From an uncultured Oscillospiraceae bacterium (GTDB taxonomy: Bacteria > Bacillota > Clostridia > Oscillospirales > Oscillospiraceae), in NCBI GenBank assembly GCA_944387095.1, contig CALXDP010000007.1, forward strand, positions 34,200 to 98,199: a stretch of DNA of 64,000 nucleotides. The letters are read 5' to 3'. Positions 46,204 through 55,835 of this stretch are shown piece after piece. The notes beneath the pieces were generated by a model. It did no database searches. It saw nothing but the letters and a program-made list of their open reading frames with translations, and was not told where the DNA came from. The number at the start of each line of letters is the position of its first letter. Position 1 is the stretch's first letter. A program made the translations under genes and the position numbers.

Positions 46204-47853
46204 TCAGGCCAGCACGGCCTCCCCAAAAAACAGCTTCAGGTCGTCCTCCACGGTGCCGATGCCGGCAATGCCAAACTGCTCTACCAGCACCTTGGCCACA
46301 TTGGGGCTGAGGAAGGCGGGCAGGGTGGGACCCAGATGGATGTTCTTTACGCCCAGGTACAGCAGGGAGAGCAAGACGATGACTGCCTTCTGCTCATACC
46401 AGGCGATGTTGTAGATGATGGGCAGGTCGTTCACATCCTCCAGCCCGAAGACCTCTTTGAGCTTCAGGGCGATGACCGCCAGGGAGTAGGAGTCGTTGCA
46501 CTGCCCCGCATCCAACACCCGGGGGATGCCTCCGATCTCTCCCAGATCCAGCTTGTTGTACTTGTACTTGGCGCAGCCGGCGGTGAGAATGACCGTGTCC
46601 CTGGGCAGGGCCTGGGCGAACTGGGTGTAGTAGTCCCGGCTCTTGGCCCGGCCGTCGCACCCGGCCATGACCACGAACTTTTTGATGGCCCCGGACTGGA
46701 CGGCGGACACCACCTGGTCGGCCAGAGCCAGCACCTGGGCGTGGGCAAATCCGCCCACGATCTCTCCCTGTTCCAGCTCCTGGGGCGGGGCGCACTTCTT
46801 GGCGTGGGCGATGAGGGCGGAGAAGTCCTTCTCTTCCCCAACACCGCCGGGGATGTGCTTGCAGCCGGGGTAGCCTGCCGCGCCGGTGGTGTACAGCCGG
46901 TCCCGGTAACTCTCCTGTGGGGGGACGATACAGTTGGTGGTCATGAGGATGGGGCCATTGAAGGAGGCAAACTCCTCCCGCTGCTTCCACCAAGCGTTCC
47001 CGTAGTTGCCCACCAGATTGGGATATTTCTGGAAGGCGGGGTAATAGTGGGCGGGGAGCATCTCAGAGTGAGTGTACACGTCCACGCCGGTTCCCTGGGT
47101 CTGCTCCAGCAGCATCTCCAGGCCCCGCAGGTCATGCCCGGAGACCAGAATGCCCGGATTGCCCCGCACGCCCAGGTTTACCCGGGTCATTCCGGGATTC
47201 CCGTAGCGGCCGGTGTTGGCCTGGTCCAGCAGGGCCATCCCCTGCACGCCGTACTTGCCTGTCTCCAGGGCCAAGGCAGTCAGTTCCTCCACGGTCAGAC
47301 TGTCGTCCAGGGTGGCGGCCAGGGCGCGCTGAAGGAAGGCATCCGTCTCCTCTTCCTCCCGCAGCAGAGCGCTGGCGTGTTTGGAGTAGGCGGACAGGCC
47401 CTTGAGACCATAAGTAATCAGCTCCCGCAGAGAGCGGATGTCTTCGTCCGGAGTGGACAGCACGCCGACCTGTGCGGCCTTGGAGGCAAACTCTGCAGCC
47501 GCTCCATCCCAGCGGGCGGCCTCGGGTAGTCCCTCTGGCTGCGTTACCTGGGCCAAAAGCCCCCGCTTGACCTCCAGGGTGCGGGCCGTCTGCGCGGCAA
47601 TGGCGTCCAGGTCGAAGTTGGCGTTGGTGATGGTGATGAACAGGTTCAGCGTGACCAGGCGGTTCACCTCCGGCGCCACTCCGATCCCCTCGGATCGCAG
47701 CTGGGTGGTCACCGCGGACAGACCCTTGGTGACGTATACCAGCAGATCCTGCATGGCCGCCACGTCCGGCTTCTTACCGCATACACCAACCTGGGTGCAA
47801 CCGGAACAGCCGGCGGGTTCCTGACACTGATAGCAAAACATTTTGTGTTCCAT
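46204..47853 (-). CDS. hcp: Hybrid-cluster protein (hydroxylamine/NO reductase)
   Basis: A 549-residue Hcp (prismane) protein. It binds a [4Fe-4S] cluster and the hybrid Fe-S-O cluster and reduces NO or hydroxylamine under nitrosative stress. The N-terminal cysteines C7, C10, C19 and C25 fit the CX2CX8CX5C spacing of the anaerobe class I type. Later cluster ligands lie in [11 protein letters not shown] (VVMAGC), TAGCAKY and DAGQCNDSY. The ATG has GGGAGGA upstream. No partner hcr reductase gene is adjacent. Confidence 0.95.
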   Translation of the reverse strand: MEHKMFCYQCQEPAGCSGCTQVGVCGKKPDVAAMQDLLVYVTKGLSAVTTQLRSEGIGVAPEVNRLVTLNLFITITNANFDLDAIAAQTARTLEVKRGLLAQVTQPEGLPEAARWDGAAAEFASKAAQVGVLSTPDEDIRSLRELITYGLKGLSAYSKHASALLREEEETDAFLQRALAATLDDSLTVEELTALALETGKYGVQGMALLDQANTGRYGNPGMTRVNLGVRGNPGILVSGHDLRGLEMLLEQTQGTGVDVYTHSEMLPAHYYPAFQKYPNLVGNYGNAWWKQREEFASFNGPILMTTNCIVPPQESYRDRLYTTGAAGYPGCKHIPGGVGEEKDFSALIAHAKKCAPPQELEQGEIVGGFAHAQVLALADQVVSAVQSGAIKKFVVMAGCDGRAKSRDYYTQFAQALPRDTVILTAGCAKYKYNKLDLGEIGGIPRVLDAGQCNDSYSLAVIALKLKEVFGLEDVNDLPIIYNIAWYEQKAVIVLLSLLYLGVKNIHLGPTLPAFLSPNVAKVLVEQFGIAGIGTVEDDLKLFFGEAVLA

Positions 47854-47922
47854 TTAAATTTCCTCCCGGATAGATTTAAAAATAGGTCTGGTTTCCCAGC
47901 GATTCACTCCGCTTTCCAGTAC

Positions 47923-47968
47923 ATCATACCCACTGCCCGGATATTGTTCTGTTGTTATAACAACAGAA
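47923..47968 (-). promoter_or_regulatory. hcp promoter with a CRP/FNR-like palindrome
   Basis: CTGTTGTTATAACAACAG (47949-47966) is a perfect palindrome, extended by two further paired bases on each side to 47947-47968. A minus-strand -10, TATGAT (47923-47928), places its centre about 40.5 bases upstream of the predicted start, the position of class II activator sites. An HcpR- or FNR-like regulator responding to NO or redox state is the natural candidate. No such regulator gene is in the window. Confidence 0.65.
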
Positions 47969-48034
47969 GGAGAGATTTTTGACCATCGTGAGACACCGGG
48001 AGCCACAGGCTGTTTCCCTTTAAGGGCAGAAAAA

Positions 48035-48070
48035 GGCCCCGGACCCGCCGTCATCGGCGGATCCGGGGCC
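48035..48070 (-). terminator. Terminator of the SLH-domain gene
   Basis: GGCCCCGGA-CCGCCG pairs with CGGCGG-TCCGGGGCC around TCAT, with one internal mismatch. CCTTTTTC follows on the minus strand. Confidence 0.85.
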
Positions 48071-48124
48071 CAAAGGGCCTTGGGGGAGTGGCCGGAGCGC
48101 TCTCTGCCCGGCCGGTCCCGGGGG

Positions 48125-50917
48125 CTATGAAAGGGCGATGTAGCTGGAGGACACCCAGCCGGTGACGGCGGACGAGCCGCTGGCAAACAGCACCTGATAC
48201 CAGCCTGAATCAGCGCCCAGCACGGCCACCTGAGCGCCGGAGCGCAAACTGCCGATCACCGGGTACCCCGTGCCGGGGCCGGAGCGGACGTTCAGGCTGG
48301 GGCTGGCGGTGACAAGCCCCACCGTTTCGGCGGGGGAGCATTGCAGGACCGCGCTGGCGCTCAGCGGGCCGCAGTGGGCGGTGATAGTCACCGAGGGGGC
48401 GCCCACGCCGGTGTACACGTTGGTGACGGTGCCGTCAGAGGAGACCACGGCCACCGAGGGATTGTTGGAGGTCCAGGTGATGGTGCCGTCGCCGCCGGTG
48501 AGGGTGGCGGTGAGACGGAGCGTCTGGGAGGGGCCCAGCGTGCCCGAGGTCTGGCTGAGGGAGAGGGAGGCGTCAGGCCCCAGCTGGGGCAGATCGGGGA
48601 TGTCATCTGGATTGGCCAGCAGGCGGTAGAGCAGGGCGGCCATCTCGGCCCGGGTCAGATTGCCCTTGGGATTCAGTCCGGAGCCGGTGCCGTTGAAAAT
48701 GCCCAGGGAGACCAGTACGGCCATGGGAGCCCGGGCATAGCTGGCGATCTGGGCCTGGTCGGCAAACTGGTCTAGGATGGACAGATCGGCCTCCGGCATG
48801 TACAGCCCCAGCAGAGGCATGGCCCGGTAGAGAATGGTGGCTGCCTGCTCTCGGGTGATGGAGTCCGAGGGGGAGAAGAGGCCGGCGCCTGTCCCCAAAA
48901 CCAAGCCGGAGCTGCTGCCCCAGGTAACGGCGTCGTCGTAGTATACGCCGTCGCGCACATCGGAAAAACCGGAGGAGCCGGATACCGCGGGCTGATCCAT
49001 GGCGTTGTAGAGCATGACCACGAAATCGCACCGGCGGATGGGCTCGTCCCGGCCAAACAGGGTGGAGGAAATCCCGTTGACGATACCCTGCTGATAGCAG
49101 AATTCCACCGCCGCGTAGGACCAGTGATCGGGGGTGACATCGGTGTGGACATACCGGCCCTCATTGACGGCGATGGTGTGGGTAAGGCCGCCGGCGGTGA
49201 CGGTGATGGTGCCGGGCGCGCCGCTGCTGGAGGCGGTGAACACGCCGTTTTGGGTAATGGTACCCGCATCGCCGGTGACCGACCAGCGTACCCCGCCGGA
49301 GCCGGCACGCAGGGCGGTACGGGCCCAGTAGGCGCCGGTGGCGGACAGGGCCACGCTCTGACCGGGTTCCACACTCAGCGAGGAGATTGCGGCGGCATCC
49401 CCTGCCCGGGTGACGCTAAGCGTGCTCAGAGAGTTGACCACATGGATCTGGGCGGTGCCGAAAAGGCCCAGGGAGGGGGAGGTGATGGAGATGGTATCCG
49501 TTCCCGGGGTGGCCCCGGCGGTGTAGACCCCGCCGTCAAAGCTGCCCAGGCCGCCCTGGGAGGAAAAGACCGCGTCGGCGACCCGCTGGTTTACCGTCTC
49601 CAAACCGCTGTTCACGCTGACCACGTTCCCCAGGGTGACGGAGGAACCGGCCAGCACCACCAGACCGTCCTCCGCCAGGGCAAGCCGCTGGGCAGCCCCG
49701 CCGGCCAAGCCAGGATCGGTGACCAGCAGGAGGAAGGAGGCGCAGGCGCGCAGGCCGCCGTCGGAGGGGGAGTTGGCCACGGTGGGACCGCTCTGACCGG
49801 GCAGCTGCACGCAGAAGGAGGTGGAACCGCCTCCGTCCAGATTGACCGCCCACACGCATCCCTGGCTCTGCATCTCCTGGGCCAGATCCAGCTCCGTCAG
49901 GCCGCCGGAGTAGCCGGTCTGGCGGCCATCCACCGTGTAGAATACCATGGTGCCGTCGGCCTTCACCCCCACGCTGGTGCGGGGGGCCCGCCCGGTGGGA
50001 TAGACCCAGTTGGAGCTGTCGGTGATGGAACCATTGGAGACCAGAATATCCCCGCAGCCCATAGCCCACTGGGCCTGGGAGAGCGTGGGGTCGGAGCAGG
50101 AGGTGGTCAGAGTTACCTGGTCCCCCACCTCATATCCGGCAAAGAACTCGACGGTGGAAGAGGCGTGGTCGGCGGTGAGGATGTACTGGTTTGCCCCGAT
50201 GTCCACCGATTGGGAGGTGTCGGTGACAGATACCACCTCCAGGGTCAGGGTGGAGTTGACGGTGAGGCCGGCGCCCTGGCTGCCCGGCGTTAACTCCAGA
50301 ACCACTACCCAGCCGCCGGAGCCCTGGGTGCGGGTGGAGGAGGAGAAGTCGGAATTGAACAGGTACAGGCCCCCGTCGTAGTCCCGCCACTTGTTGAAGT
50401 GGTCGGGAGTGTCCGCCCGTCCGGTGCGCTGGTTGGTCAGGGTAATGGCGACCTGGGGGGACTGGCACAGCTGGAGCCGGCCGTCCACCATGGCCACGGC
50501 GGGGTAGCCCCCCGAGCTGGAGCGGTAGACGCCGTTCTCAATAGCCAATCCGTTGGGCACCCCGGTGCTGAGGGTGTAAAAGTCGCCATTGATGCCACCC
50601 ACCACCTGGTAGCCCATGTTCTCAGCCAGCTGGACGGCCCGGGTGATGGTGCCAGAGCCGTAGATGCTGCCGCTGCCCTGGACAGCGATGGGATAGATGC
50701 CGCTGCCCGGTTCCAGCTCCAGGGCGAAGCTCTCCACCCGGCCGGCAGAGGAATGGCTGGAGACGGTATTGCGGTAGATCAGACCGTCGGCCAGGGTTTG
50801 GGTGGAGGTGAGCTGCGGGGTTCCGGCGGAGGCAAAGGCAGTTGGGAACAGCAGCGCTGCAGCCAGGACCAGGGCAAGGGCGCGCCGGGACAGGCGCTGG
50901 ATGGTGTTGCGATTCAT
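48125..50917 (-). CDS. Secreted SLH-domain protein with phosphodiester glycosidase domain
   Basis: A 930-residue exported protein. Residues 1-31 are a signal peptide. Residues about 60-335 match the phosphodiester glycosidase (NAGPA-like) domain: GINGDFYTLSTGVPNG, MVFYTVDGRQTGYSG and WAVNLDGGGSTSF. Ig-like segments follow, then about three SLH domains (WSYAAVEFCYQQGIVNGIS; ITREQAATILYRAM; LTRAEMAALLYRLL), another Ig-like domain, and a C-terminal bacterial SH3 domain (LNVRSGPGTGYPVIGSL). SLH domains bind pyruvylated wall polymer; the divergent cluster downstream encodes CsaB. The ATG at 50917 has AAAGGAG upstream. Confidence 0.9.
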   Translation of the reverse strand: MNRNTIQRLSRRALALVLAAALLFPTAFASAGTPQLTSTQTLADGLIYRNTVSSHSSAGRVESFALELEPGSGIYPIAVQGSGSIYGSGTITRAVQLAENMGYQVVGGINGDFYTLSTGVPNGLAIENGVYRSSSGGYPAVAMVDGRLQLCQSPQVAITLTNQRTGRADTPDHFNKWRDYDGGLYLFNSDFSSSTRTQGSGGWVVVLELTPGSQGAGLTVNSTLTLEVVSVTDTSQSVDIGANQYILTADHASSTVEFFAGYEVGDQVTLTTSCSDPTLSQAQWAMGCGDILVSNGSITDSSNWVYPTGRAPRTSVGVKADGTMVFYTVDGRQTGYSGGLTELDLAQEMQSQGCVWAVNLDGGGSTSFCVQLPGQSGPTVANSPSDGGLRACASFLLLVTDPGLAGGAAQRLALAEDGLVVLAGSSVTLGNVVSVNSGLETVNQRVADAVFSSQGGLGSFDGGVYTAGATPGTDTISITSPSLGLFGTAQIHVVNSLSTLSVTRAGDAAAISSLSVEPGQSVALSATGAYWARTALRAGSGGVRWSVTGDAGTITQNGVFTASSSGAPGTITVTAGGLTHTIAVNEGRYVHTDVTPDHWSYAAVEFCYQQGIVNGISSTLFGRDEPIRRCDFVVMLYNAMDQPAVSGSSGFSDVRDGVYYDDAVTWGSSSGLVLGTGAGLFSPSDSITREQAATILYRAMPLLGLYMPEADLSILDQFADQAQIASYARAPMAVLVSLGIFNGTGSGLNPKGNLTRAEMAALLYRLLANPDDIPDLPQLGPDASLSLSQTSGTLGPSQTLRLTATLTGGDGTITWTSNNPSVAVVSSDGTVTNVYTGVGAPSVTITAHCGPLSASAVLQCSPAETVGLVTASPSLNVRSGPGTGYPVIGSLRSGAQVAVLGADSGWYQVLFASGSSAVTGWVSSSYIALS

Positions 50918-51010
50918 GGCAAGCTCCTTTTGTTTACATAGAGAGTTGGCCGCCCTGTGGGGCGGCTGAGGCAGGCCCCGGAAGGCGGTGGCATGGGGGA
51001 AATATAAATG

Positions 51011-51039
51011 ATTATAGCACATTATGGGGAAACGTGCAA
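51011..51039 (-). promoter_or_regulatory. Promoter of the SLH-domain gene
   Basis: On the minus strand TTGCAC (51034-51039), a 17-bp spacer and TATAAT (51011-51016), with TGC just before the -10. It is divergent from the murJ promoter about 80 bases away. Confidence 0.82.
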
Positions 51040-51116
51040 TTCAGACCACAAGGGATGGTGAAAAGAGGAAGGGGGTGGAAAAAGTATGAACAAGGCGTGA
51101 ATCTGTGGAAGAACGG

Positions 51117-51145
51117 TTGAAAAAGGGCAGGGGTTGGTGTACAAT
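51117..51145 (+). promoter_or_regulatory. Promoter of the wall-polymer cluster (murJ first)
   Basis: TTGAAA (51117-51122), a 17-bp spacer and TACAAT (51140-51145). The predicted [16 protein letters not shown] near 51152, which rules out upstream frame starts at 51105 and supports the TTG at 51189. Confidence 0.8.
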
Positions 51146-51188
51146 AAACCGATTCGATTCTCCGCGGGGAAAGAAAGGAGCGAGGGGC

Positions 51189-52757
51189 TTGGCAAAGGAA
51201 AGGGACCATTCCACCCGCGCCATCAGCGCGGTTATGGCAATCACGCTGGTGGGGAAGGCGCTGGGGCTTTTCCGGGACCATCTGATGGCGGTCCACTACG
51301 GTACTGCCGGGATGGAGGCCAAGGCGTTCTATATCGCCAGCCGGATCCCAAGAGTCTTTTTTGACGTGGTGTTTGCCTCGGCCATCGCGGCCTGCTTCAT
51401 CCCGGTGTTTAGCCAGACCATGGCAAAAAAGGGGAAAGACGCCGCCTTCCGGTTCGGGGGAAACTTCCTGTCGGTGATGGGACTGCTCACCGCGGTGCTC
51501 ACCGTGGCGGGTATCCTGCTGGCCCAGCCCCTGGTCACCCTGTTTGCCGCCGGGTACGACGGCCAGACCGCGGCCCTGGCTGTGTCCCTCACCCGGGTGA
51601 TGTTCCCCACAGTACTCTTTACCGGGGTGGCCTTTTCCTTTGTGGGCATTTTACAGGCCATGGACCGGTTTAACATCCCCGCGCTGATCAGTGTGGTGTC
51701 CAACCTGGTCATCATCGGCTACTTCTGCTTTCTGGACGCGGACTACGGTGTGTACGGCCTGGCGGCGGCCTACCTGGTGGGCTGGCTGCTCCAGGCCCTG
51801 GTACAGGTGCCCTCCCTGAAACAGGTGGGATTTCGCTACCACCCGGACTTCTCCTTTCGGTCGGAGGGGATGCGCCAGGCTTTTGCCCTGATGGGGCCGG
51901 TGATGGTGTCCACCTGGGTGCAGCCCATCAACCTGACCATCAACAGCCGCTTCGGCTCCTATCTGTACGACGGGGCGGGGGTGTCCGCTATGGAGTATTC
52001 CACCAACCTGTACCTGGTGATCGCCGGGGTGTTCATCCTGTCCATCACCAACGTGATTTTTCCAAAACTCTCCCGCCTTACCGCCCAGCACCAGCAGCAG
52101 GCGTTTCAGGACACCCTGCGCCAGACGGTCCACAGCAGCCTGTTTCTCGTGCTGCCCATGGCGGCGGGGCTGATGCTGCTGGCCTGGCCCCTGGTGTCTT
52201 TCCTATACGGGGGAGGAGAGTTTGACGCTTTCTCCGTGGACATCACCTCCCAGGCCCTGGTGTGGGTGTCCCTGGGGATGGTGGGATATGGGTTGCAGAA
52301 CATCCTCAGCCGCGCCTACTTTGCCAGACAGGAGGGCAGGGTCCCGCTCATTGCCGGGGGCGTGTCCATTCTGGTCAACCTCGGCCTGTGCATGGTGCTC
52401 ACCCAGCCCCTGGGGGTGGCCGGTCTTGCCATCTCGTCCACGGTATCCTCCACCCTTTACGCGGTGCTGCTGCTCATCCCCCTGGAAGTGCGGGGGGAAG
52501 GGGTGCTGTCCGGGCGGTTTCTGATGGACTTGGGCAAGATGCTGCTGGCCGCCGCGGGAATGGCCGCAGTGGTGTGGCTGGTCCGGGAGGGGGTGGCCTG
52601 GATCCTGCCGGCGGGCAAGCTGGGAGAAGTGGTCCTGCTGGGGGTGTGCGCTGGGACGGGCATTCTGGCTTATTTCCTGCTGGCGGCCCTGCTGCGGGTG
52701 CCTGAGATGAAGCTGGCCTTGGGCGCGCTGGCCCAACGAATGAGAAAACGAGGTTAA
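51189..52757 (+). CDS. murJ: MurJ/MviN-type lipid flippase
   Basis: A 522-residue polytopic protein of the MOP superfamily with about 14 membrane segments. The N-terminal GKALGLFRDHLMAVHYG and FFDVVFASAIAACFIPVF segments are typical of MurJ. It would flip lipid II or another undecaprenyl-linked polymer precursor. The start is a TTG preceded by AAAGGAG; earlier starts lie before the promoter. It leads a cluster for wall polysaccharide, so it might serve that polymer rather than peptidoglycan. Confidence 0.88.
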   Translation: MAKERDHSTRAISAVMAITLVGKALGLFRDHLMAVHYGTAGMEAKAFYIASRIPRVFFDVVFASAIAACFIPVFSQTMAKKGKDAAFRFGGNFLSVMGLLTAVLTVAGILLAQPLVTLFAAGYDGQTAALAVSLTRVMFPTVLFTGVAFSFVGILQAMDRFNIPALISVVSNLVIIGYFCFLDADYGVYGLAAAYLVGWLLQALVQVPSLKQVGFRYHPDFSFRSEGMRQAFALMGPVMVSTWVQPINLTINSRFGSYLYDGAGVSAMEYSTNLYLVIAGVFILSITNVIFPKLSRLTAQHQQQAFQDTLRQTVHSSLFLVLPMAAGLMLLAWPLVSFLYGGGEFDAFSVDITSQALVWVSLGMVGYGLQNILSRAYFARQEGRVPLIAGGVSILVNLGLCMVLTQPLGVAGLAISSTVSSTLYAVLLLIPLEVRGEGVLSGRFLMDLGKMLLAAAGMAAVVWLVREGVAWILPAGKLGEVVLLGVCAGTGILAYFLLAALLRVPEMKLALGALAQRMRKRG

Positions 52758-52760
52758 AGC

Positions 52761-54212
52761 ATGGAACGAGTACAGCAGATCGTACAGGCCAGCGTCCTCT
52801 ACCGGGTGCTGGCGGCCCTGTGCCAGTGGTTTGGGGCGCAGTGGCGCAAGAGCGGGCTGATTCAATGGTTCATCCATCCGCCCCAGCGGCGGGAGCTGGC
52901 CGAGTCGCAGCGCAGTGTGTTTGCCCGGCTGTGGCGGGCCATTCACAGGCTGCTATGCCGGATCTACCGGGGGCTGCGTCTGGACCGCCTGCTGACCGGG
53001 AGCGTCTTTCAAGCGTGCTGGCTGTGGGCGGGCGCGGCGGCGGTGTTGGCCCCCATCCTGCCCACCATGGCGGTGCTGGGCCTGGTGCTGGTCAGTTTTT
53101 TCTCCCTGTTGATCCGGCTGATGGAGCGGGAGGATCTGGAGCTGCGGCATGCCTCCTTCAACCGCTATATCTGGCTTTACGCGCTGATTTATCTGGTGGG
53201 CACCCTGTTCTCTGTCACCCTGTCCGGCAGCTTGCAGGGCGGGGTGCTGACGGTGGCGTTCATCCTCTTTGCCCTGGTGCTGCAAAATTCCATCACCACC
53301 CGCGCCCAGCTGGATATCCTGCTGCTGGCACTGGTGCTGGCCGGGACGGCGGTGGCGCTGTACGGCATCTGCCAGTTCCTGTTCGGCTGGGGTTACCAGT
53401 CAGAATCCTGGATAGACACGGAAATGTTCCGTGACATCAGCTTCCGGGTGCCTTCCACCCTGGGCAATCCCAATATGCTGGGGCAGTACCTGATCCTGGT
53501 CATCCCCTTGGGGGGAGCTGGCCTGCTGGCGGCCAGGGACTGGGGGAAACGGGTGTTTTATCTGTGTTGCTGCGCCATCATGTGCGTGTGTATGCTCCTT
53601 ACCCTGTCCCGGGGGGCCTGGCTGGGGCTGCTGTTCGCGGGGTTTCTCTTCCTGCTGCTGTTGCAGCCCAGGCTGCTCCTGCTGGCTCCCCTGGCGCTGG
53701 TGGTGCTGTATTTTGTCCTGCCGGACGCGGTGATTGCCCGGTTTACCAGCATTGGAAACTTGGGGGACACCTCCACCTCCTACCGGCTGTCCATCTGGCT
53801 GGGCACGCTGGACATGCTCCGGGACTACTGGCTGTGCGGTGTGGGGCCGGGAGAGGCGGCCTTCAACCTGGTATACCCCCGTTATAGCTACAATGAGATT
53901 GTGGCCCCCCACTCTCACAACCTGTTTTTGCAGATCGTGTGCGACGCGGGAATCATCGCCCTGGTGGTATTCCTGCTCCTGCTCTTTCACTTCTTCCGGG
54001 ATCTGTGCGCGGCCTTCTGCCGGGAGAAGGATTCCTTCAGCCGCCTGCACCAGGTGGCGGTCCTTGCGGGCATGGGCGGATTTTTGGTTCAGGCCATGAC
54101 CGACTACTCCTTCTACAATTACCGGGTCATGCTGCTGTTCTGGGTCTTTATAGCCCTGGGGGCGCTGGTTGCCCGCCGGGGTCTGCTGCCGGAGAGGGGG
54201 GCCGGGGTGTGA
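52761..54212 (+). CDS. O-antigen ligase/polymerase-family membrane protein
   Basis: A 483-residue protein with about ten membrane segments. It shows the Wzy_C/WaaL family pattern: QNSITTRAQLDILL, VPSTLGNPNMLGQYLILVIP, TLSRGAWLGLLFAGFLFLLL and, after a long outside loop, VGPGEAAFNLVYPRY with the conserved PHSHN motif. Such proteins polymerise or transfer lipid-linked glycans outside the membrane. It overlaps the next gene by four bases. Confidence 0.88.
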   Translation: MERVQQIVQASVLYRVLAALCQWFGAQWRKSGLIQWFIHPPQRRELAESQRSVFARLWRAIHRLLCRIYRGLRLDRLLTGSVFQACWLWAGAAAVLAPILPTMAVLGLVLVSFFSLLIRLMEREDLELRHASFNRYIWLYALIYLVGTLFSVTLSGSLQGGVLTVAFILFALVLQNSITTRAQLDILLLALVLAGTAVALYGICQFLFGWGYQSESWIDTEMFRDISFRVPSTLGNPNMLGQYLILVIPLGGAGLLAARDWGKRVFYLCCCAIMCVCMLLTLSRGAWLGLLFAGFLFLLLLQPRLLLLAPLALVVLYFVLPDAVIARFTSIGNLGDTSTSYRLSIWLGTLDMLRDYWLCGVGPGEAAFNLVYPRYSYNEIVAPHSHNLFLQIVCDAGIIALVVFLLLLFHFFRDLCAAFCREKDSFSRLHQVAVLAGMGGFLVQAMTDYSFYNYRVMLLFWVFIALGALVARRGLLPERGAGV

Positions 54213-55339
54213 TTCGGGTATTGAACATCATCAGCGACACCAACATCGGCGGCGCGGGCCGGGTGCTTCTGAACTACCTGCGCTATGCGGATAAAAGCCG
54301 GTTTGAGACCTGGGTGGCCGTGCCAGAGGGTAGCGCCCTGATCTCCCCGCTGGAGCGGGCTGGGGGCCGGGTGCTCCCGGTGAAAGGGATGGCGGACCGC
54401 TCCTATCACCGGGAGGATGTAAAGGCGCTGGAGGAGCTCATCCGCCGGGAGGGGCCGGACCTCGTCCATACGCACGGCGCGCTGTCCGGGCGCATTGCGG
54501 CCCGGCGGCTGGGGAAAAAAGTGATTTACACCCGCCACTCCGTTTTTCCTGTGAGCGCCAAGCTGCGCTATCCCCCGGGGCGGTGGGTGAACAAATGGGT
54601 GAACGAGCACTATGCCGACCAGATCATCGCCGTGAGCCCCGCCGCAGCCCAAAACCTCACCGATGCAGGCATCTCCCCCAAGCGGATCACCGTCATCCTC
54701 AACGGGGTGGCCCCGGTGGAGCGCAGCGCCCCGGAGGTGTGCCAGGCTGTGCGGGAGAAATACGGCCTTTCAGAGGGGGTGTTCACTGCCGGCATCCTGG
54801 CCCGCATGGAGCCCTACAAGGGTCATCTTCATATCCTGGAGGCGGCCCAGCTGCTGAAGGAGCAGGGGAGAAGGTTTCAGATCCTCATTGCGGGCACCGG
54901 AAACTATGAGGAAGAACTCCGGGGGGAGGTTGCCCGCCGGGGGCTGGAGGATGCGGTGTTTTTCCTGGGCTTCCAGCCGGACGTGGCCCCGGTGCTGTCG
55001 GTGTTGGATGTGCAGCTCAACGCCTCCTACGGAACAGAGGCCACCAGCCTGGCCCTGCTGGAGGGAATGAGCCTGGGCCTGCCCACCATCGCCAGCAGCT
55101 ATGGGGGAAACCCGTGGATCATTGAGGACGGGGAGACGGGCCTGATCTTCCCCAGCCGGGACAGCGGGGCCCTGGCGGCCTGCATCGCCCGGCTGATGGA
55201 TCAGCCGGAGACCAGGCAGCGCATGGGCCAGAGGGCTAGGGAGCGGTTCCAGGCCCGATTTACCGGAGAAATTTTTGCAAGGAATGTAGAGCGAGTATAC
55301 CTTGACGTGCTGAAAGGAGAAATCCATGGAACAGAGTAA
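54209..55339 (+). CDS. Family 4 glycosyltransferase
   Basis: A 376-residue GT-B glycosyltransferase starting at GTG. The N-terminal acceptor domain has DTNIGGAGRVLLNYL. The C-terminal donor site has GILARMEPYKGHLHILEAA and the E-x7-E region ATSLALLEGMSLGLPTIAS. It acts on the inner face of the membrane and adds a sugar to the growing wall polymer; donor and linkage cannot be told. Confidence 0.92.
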   Translation: MIRVLNIISDTNIGGAGRVLLNYLRYADKSRFETWVAVPEGSALISPLERAGGRVLPVKGMADRSYHREDVKALEELIRREGPDLVHTHGALSGRIAARRLGKKVIYTRHSVFPVSAKLRYPPGRWVNKWVNEHYADQIIAVSPAAAQNLTDAGISPKRITVILNGVAPVERSAPEVCQAVREKYGLSEGVFTAGILARMEPYKGHLHILEAAQLLKEQGRRFQILIAGTGNYEEELRGEVARRGLEDAVFFLGFQPDVAPVLSVLDVQLNASYGTEATSLALLEGMSLGLPTIASSYGGNPWIIEDGETGLIFPSRDSGALAACIARLMDQPETRQRMGQRARERFQARFTGEIFARNVERVYLDVLKGEIHGTE

Positions 55340-55835
55340 TCCCAAATTCCGCCTGCGGCTGAACCTGTTTGACGCCATCATCCTGGTGCTGGTGCTGGCC
55401 ATTGGCGCGGCCCTGGTCTGGTTCGGCCTGCGGTCAGGAGGAGCGGCGGAGACCGCCCCCTCTGCCCGCCCGGTGCGGTACACCATCATGATCCCCCGGA
55501 TGGCGGAGGGGAACAGCGAACTGATCCAGCCCGGGGATTCCCTGGAGGACACTGTGGAGAACTACCAGCTGGGCACCGTGGTCTCTGTCGCCGCCCAGCC
55601 CGCCGTGGTCCAGGTTTTGAACCAGGAGACCAGGAGCTATGTGGACGCGGTGCTGGAGGGCTATGAAGATGTCTATATCACCGTGGAGAGCACCTGTACG
55701 GAGAGCGGCAGCGGCGACGCGCTGCTGCTGGACGGCGGCTATGACTTCCGAGTGGGACAGACCATCAACGTGCGCGGACCGGGATATCTGGGCAGCGGAA
55801 GGGTGACACAGATTGCCAGGGAGGTGGCAGAATGA
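55326..55835 (+). CDS. DUF4330-family membrane protein, copy 1
   Basis: A 169-residue protein with one N-terminal membrane span (FDAIILVLVLAIGAALVWFGL) and an extracytoplasmic beta-rich domain (RYTIMIPRM; GDSLEDTVENYQLGTVVSV). It resembles the DUF4330 family and the next gene. It overlaps both neighbours (14 and 4 bases), so its level is tied to the glycosyltransferases. Function unknown. Confidence 0.78.
   Translation: MEQSNPKFRLRLNLFDAIILVLVLAIGAALVWFGLRSGGAAETAPSARPVRYTIMIPRMAEGNSELIQPGDSLEDTVENYQLGTVVSVAAQPAVVQVLNQETRSYVDAVLEGYEDVYITVESTCTESGSGDALLLDGGYDFRVGQTINVRGPGYLGSGRVTQIAREVAE

Noticed and set aside
51105-51188. Longer N-terminus for the MurJ-like protein
   Set aside because: It would begin upstream of the -10 box at 51140-51145, and AAAGGAG sits correctly only for the TTG at 51189.
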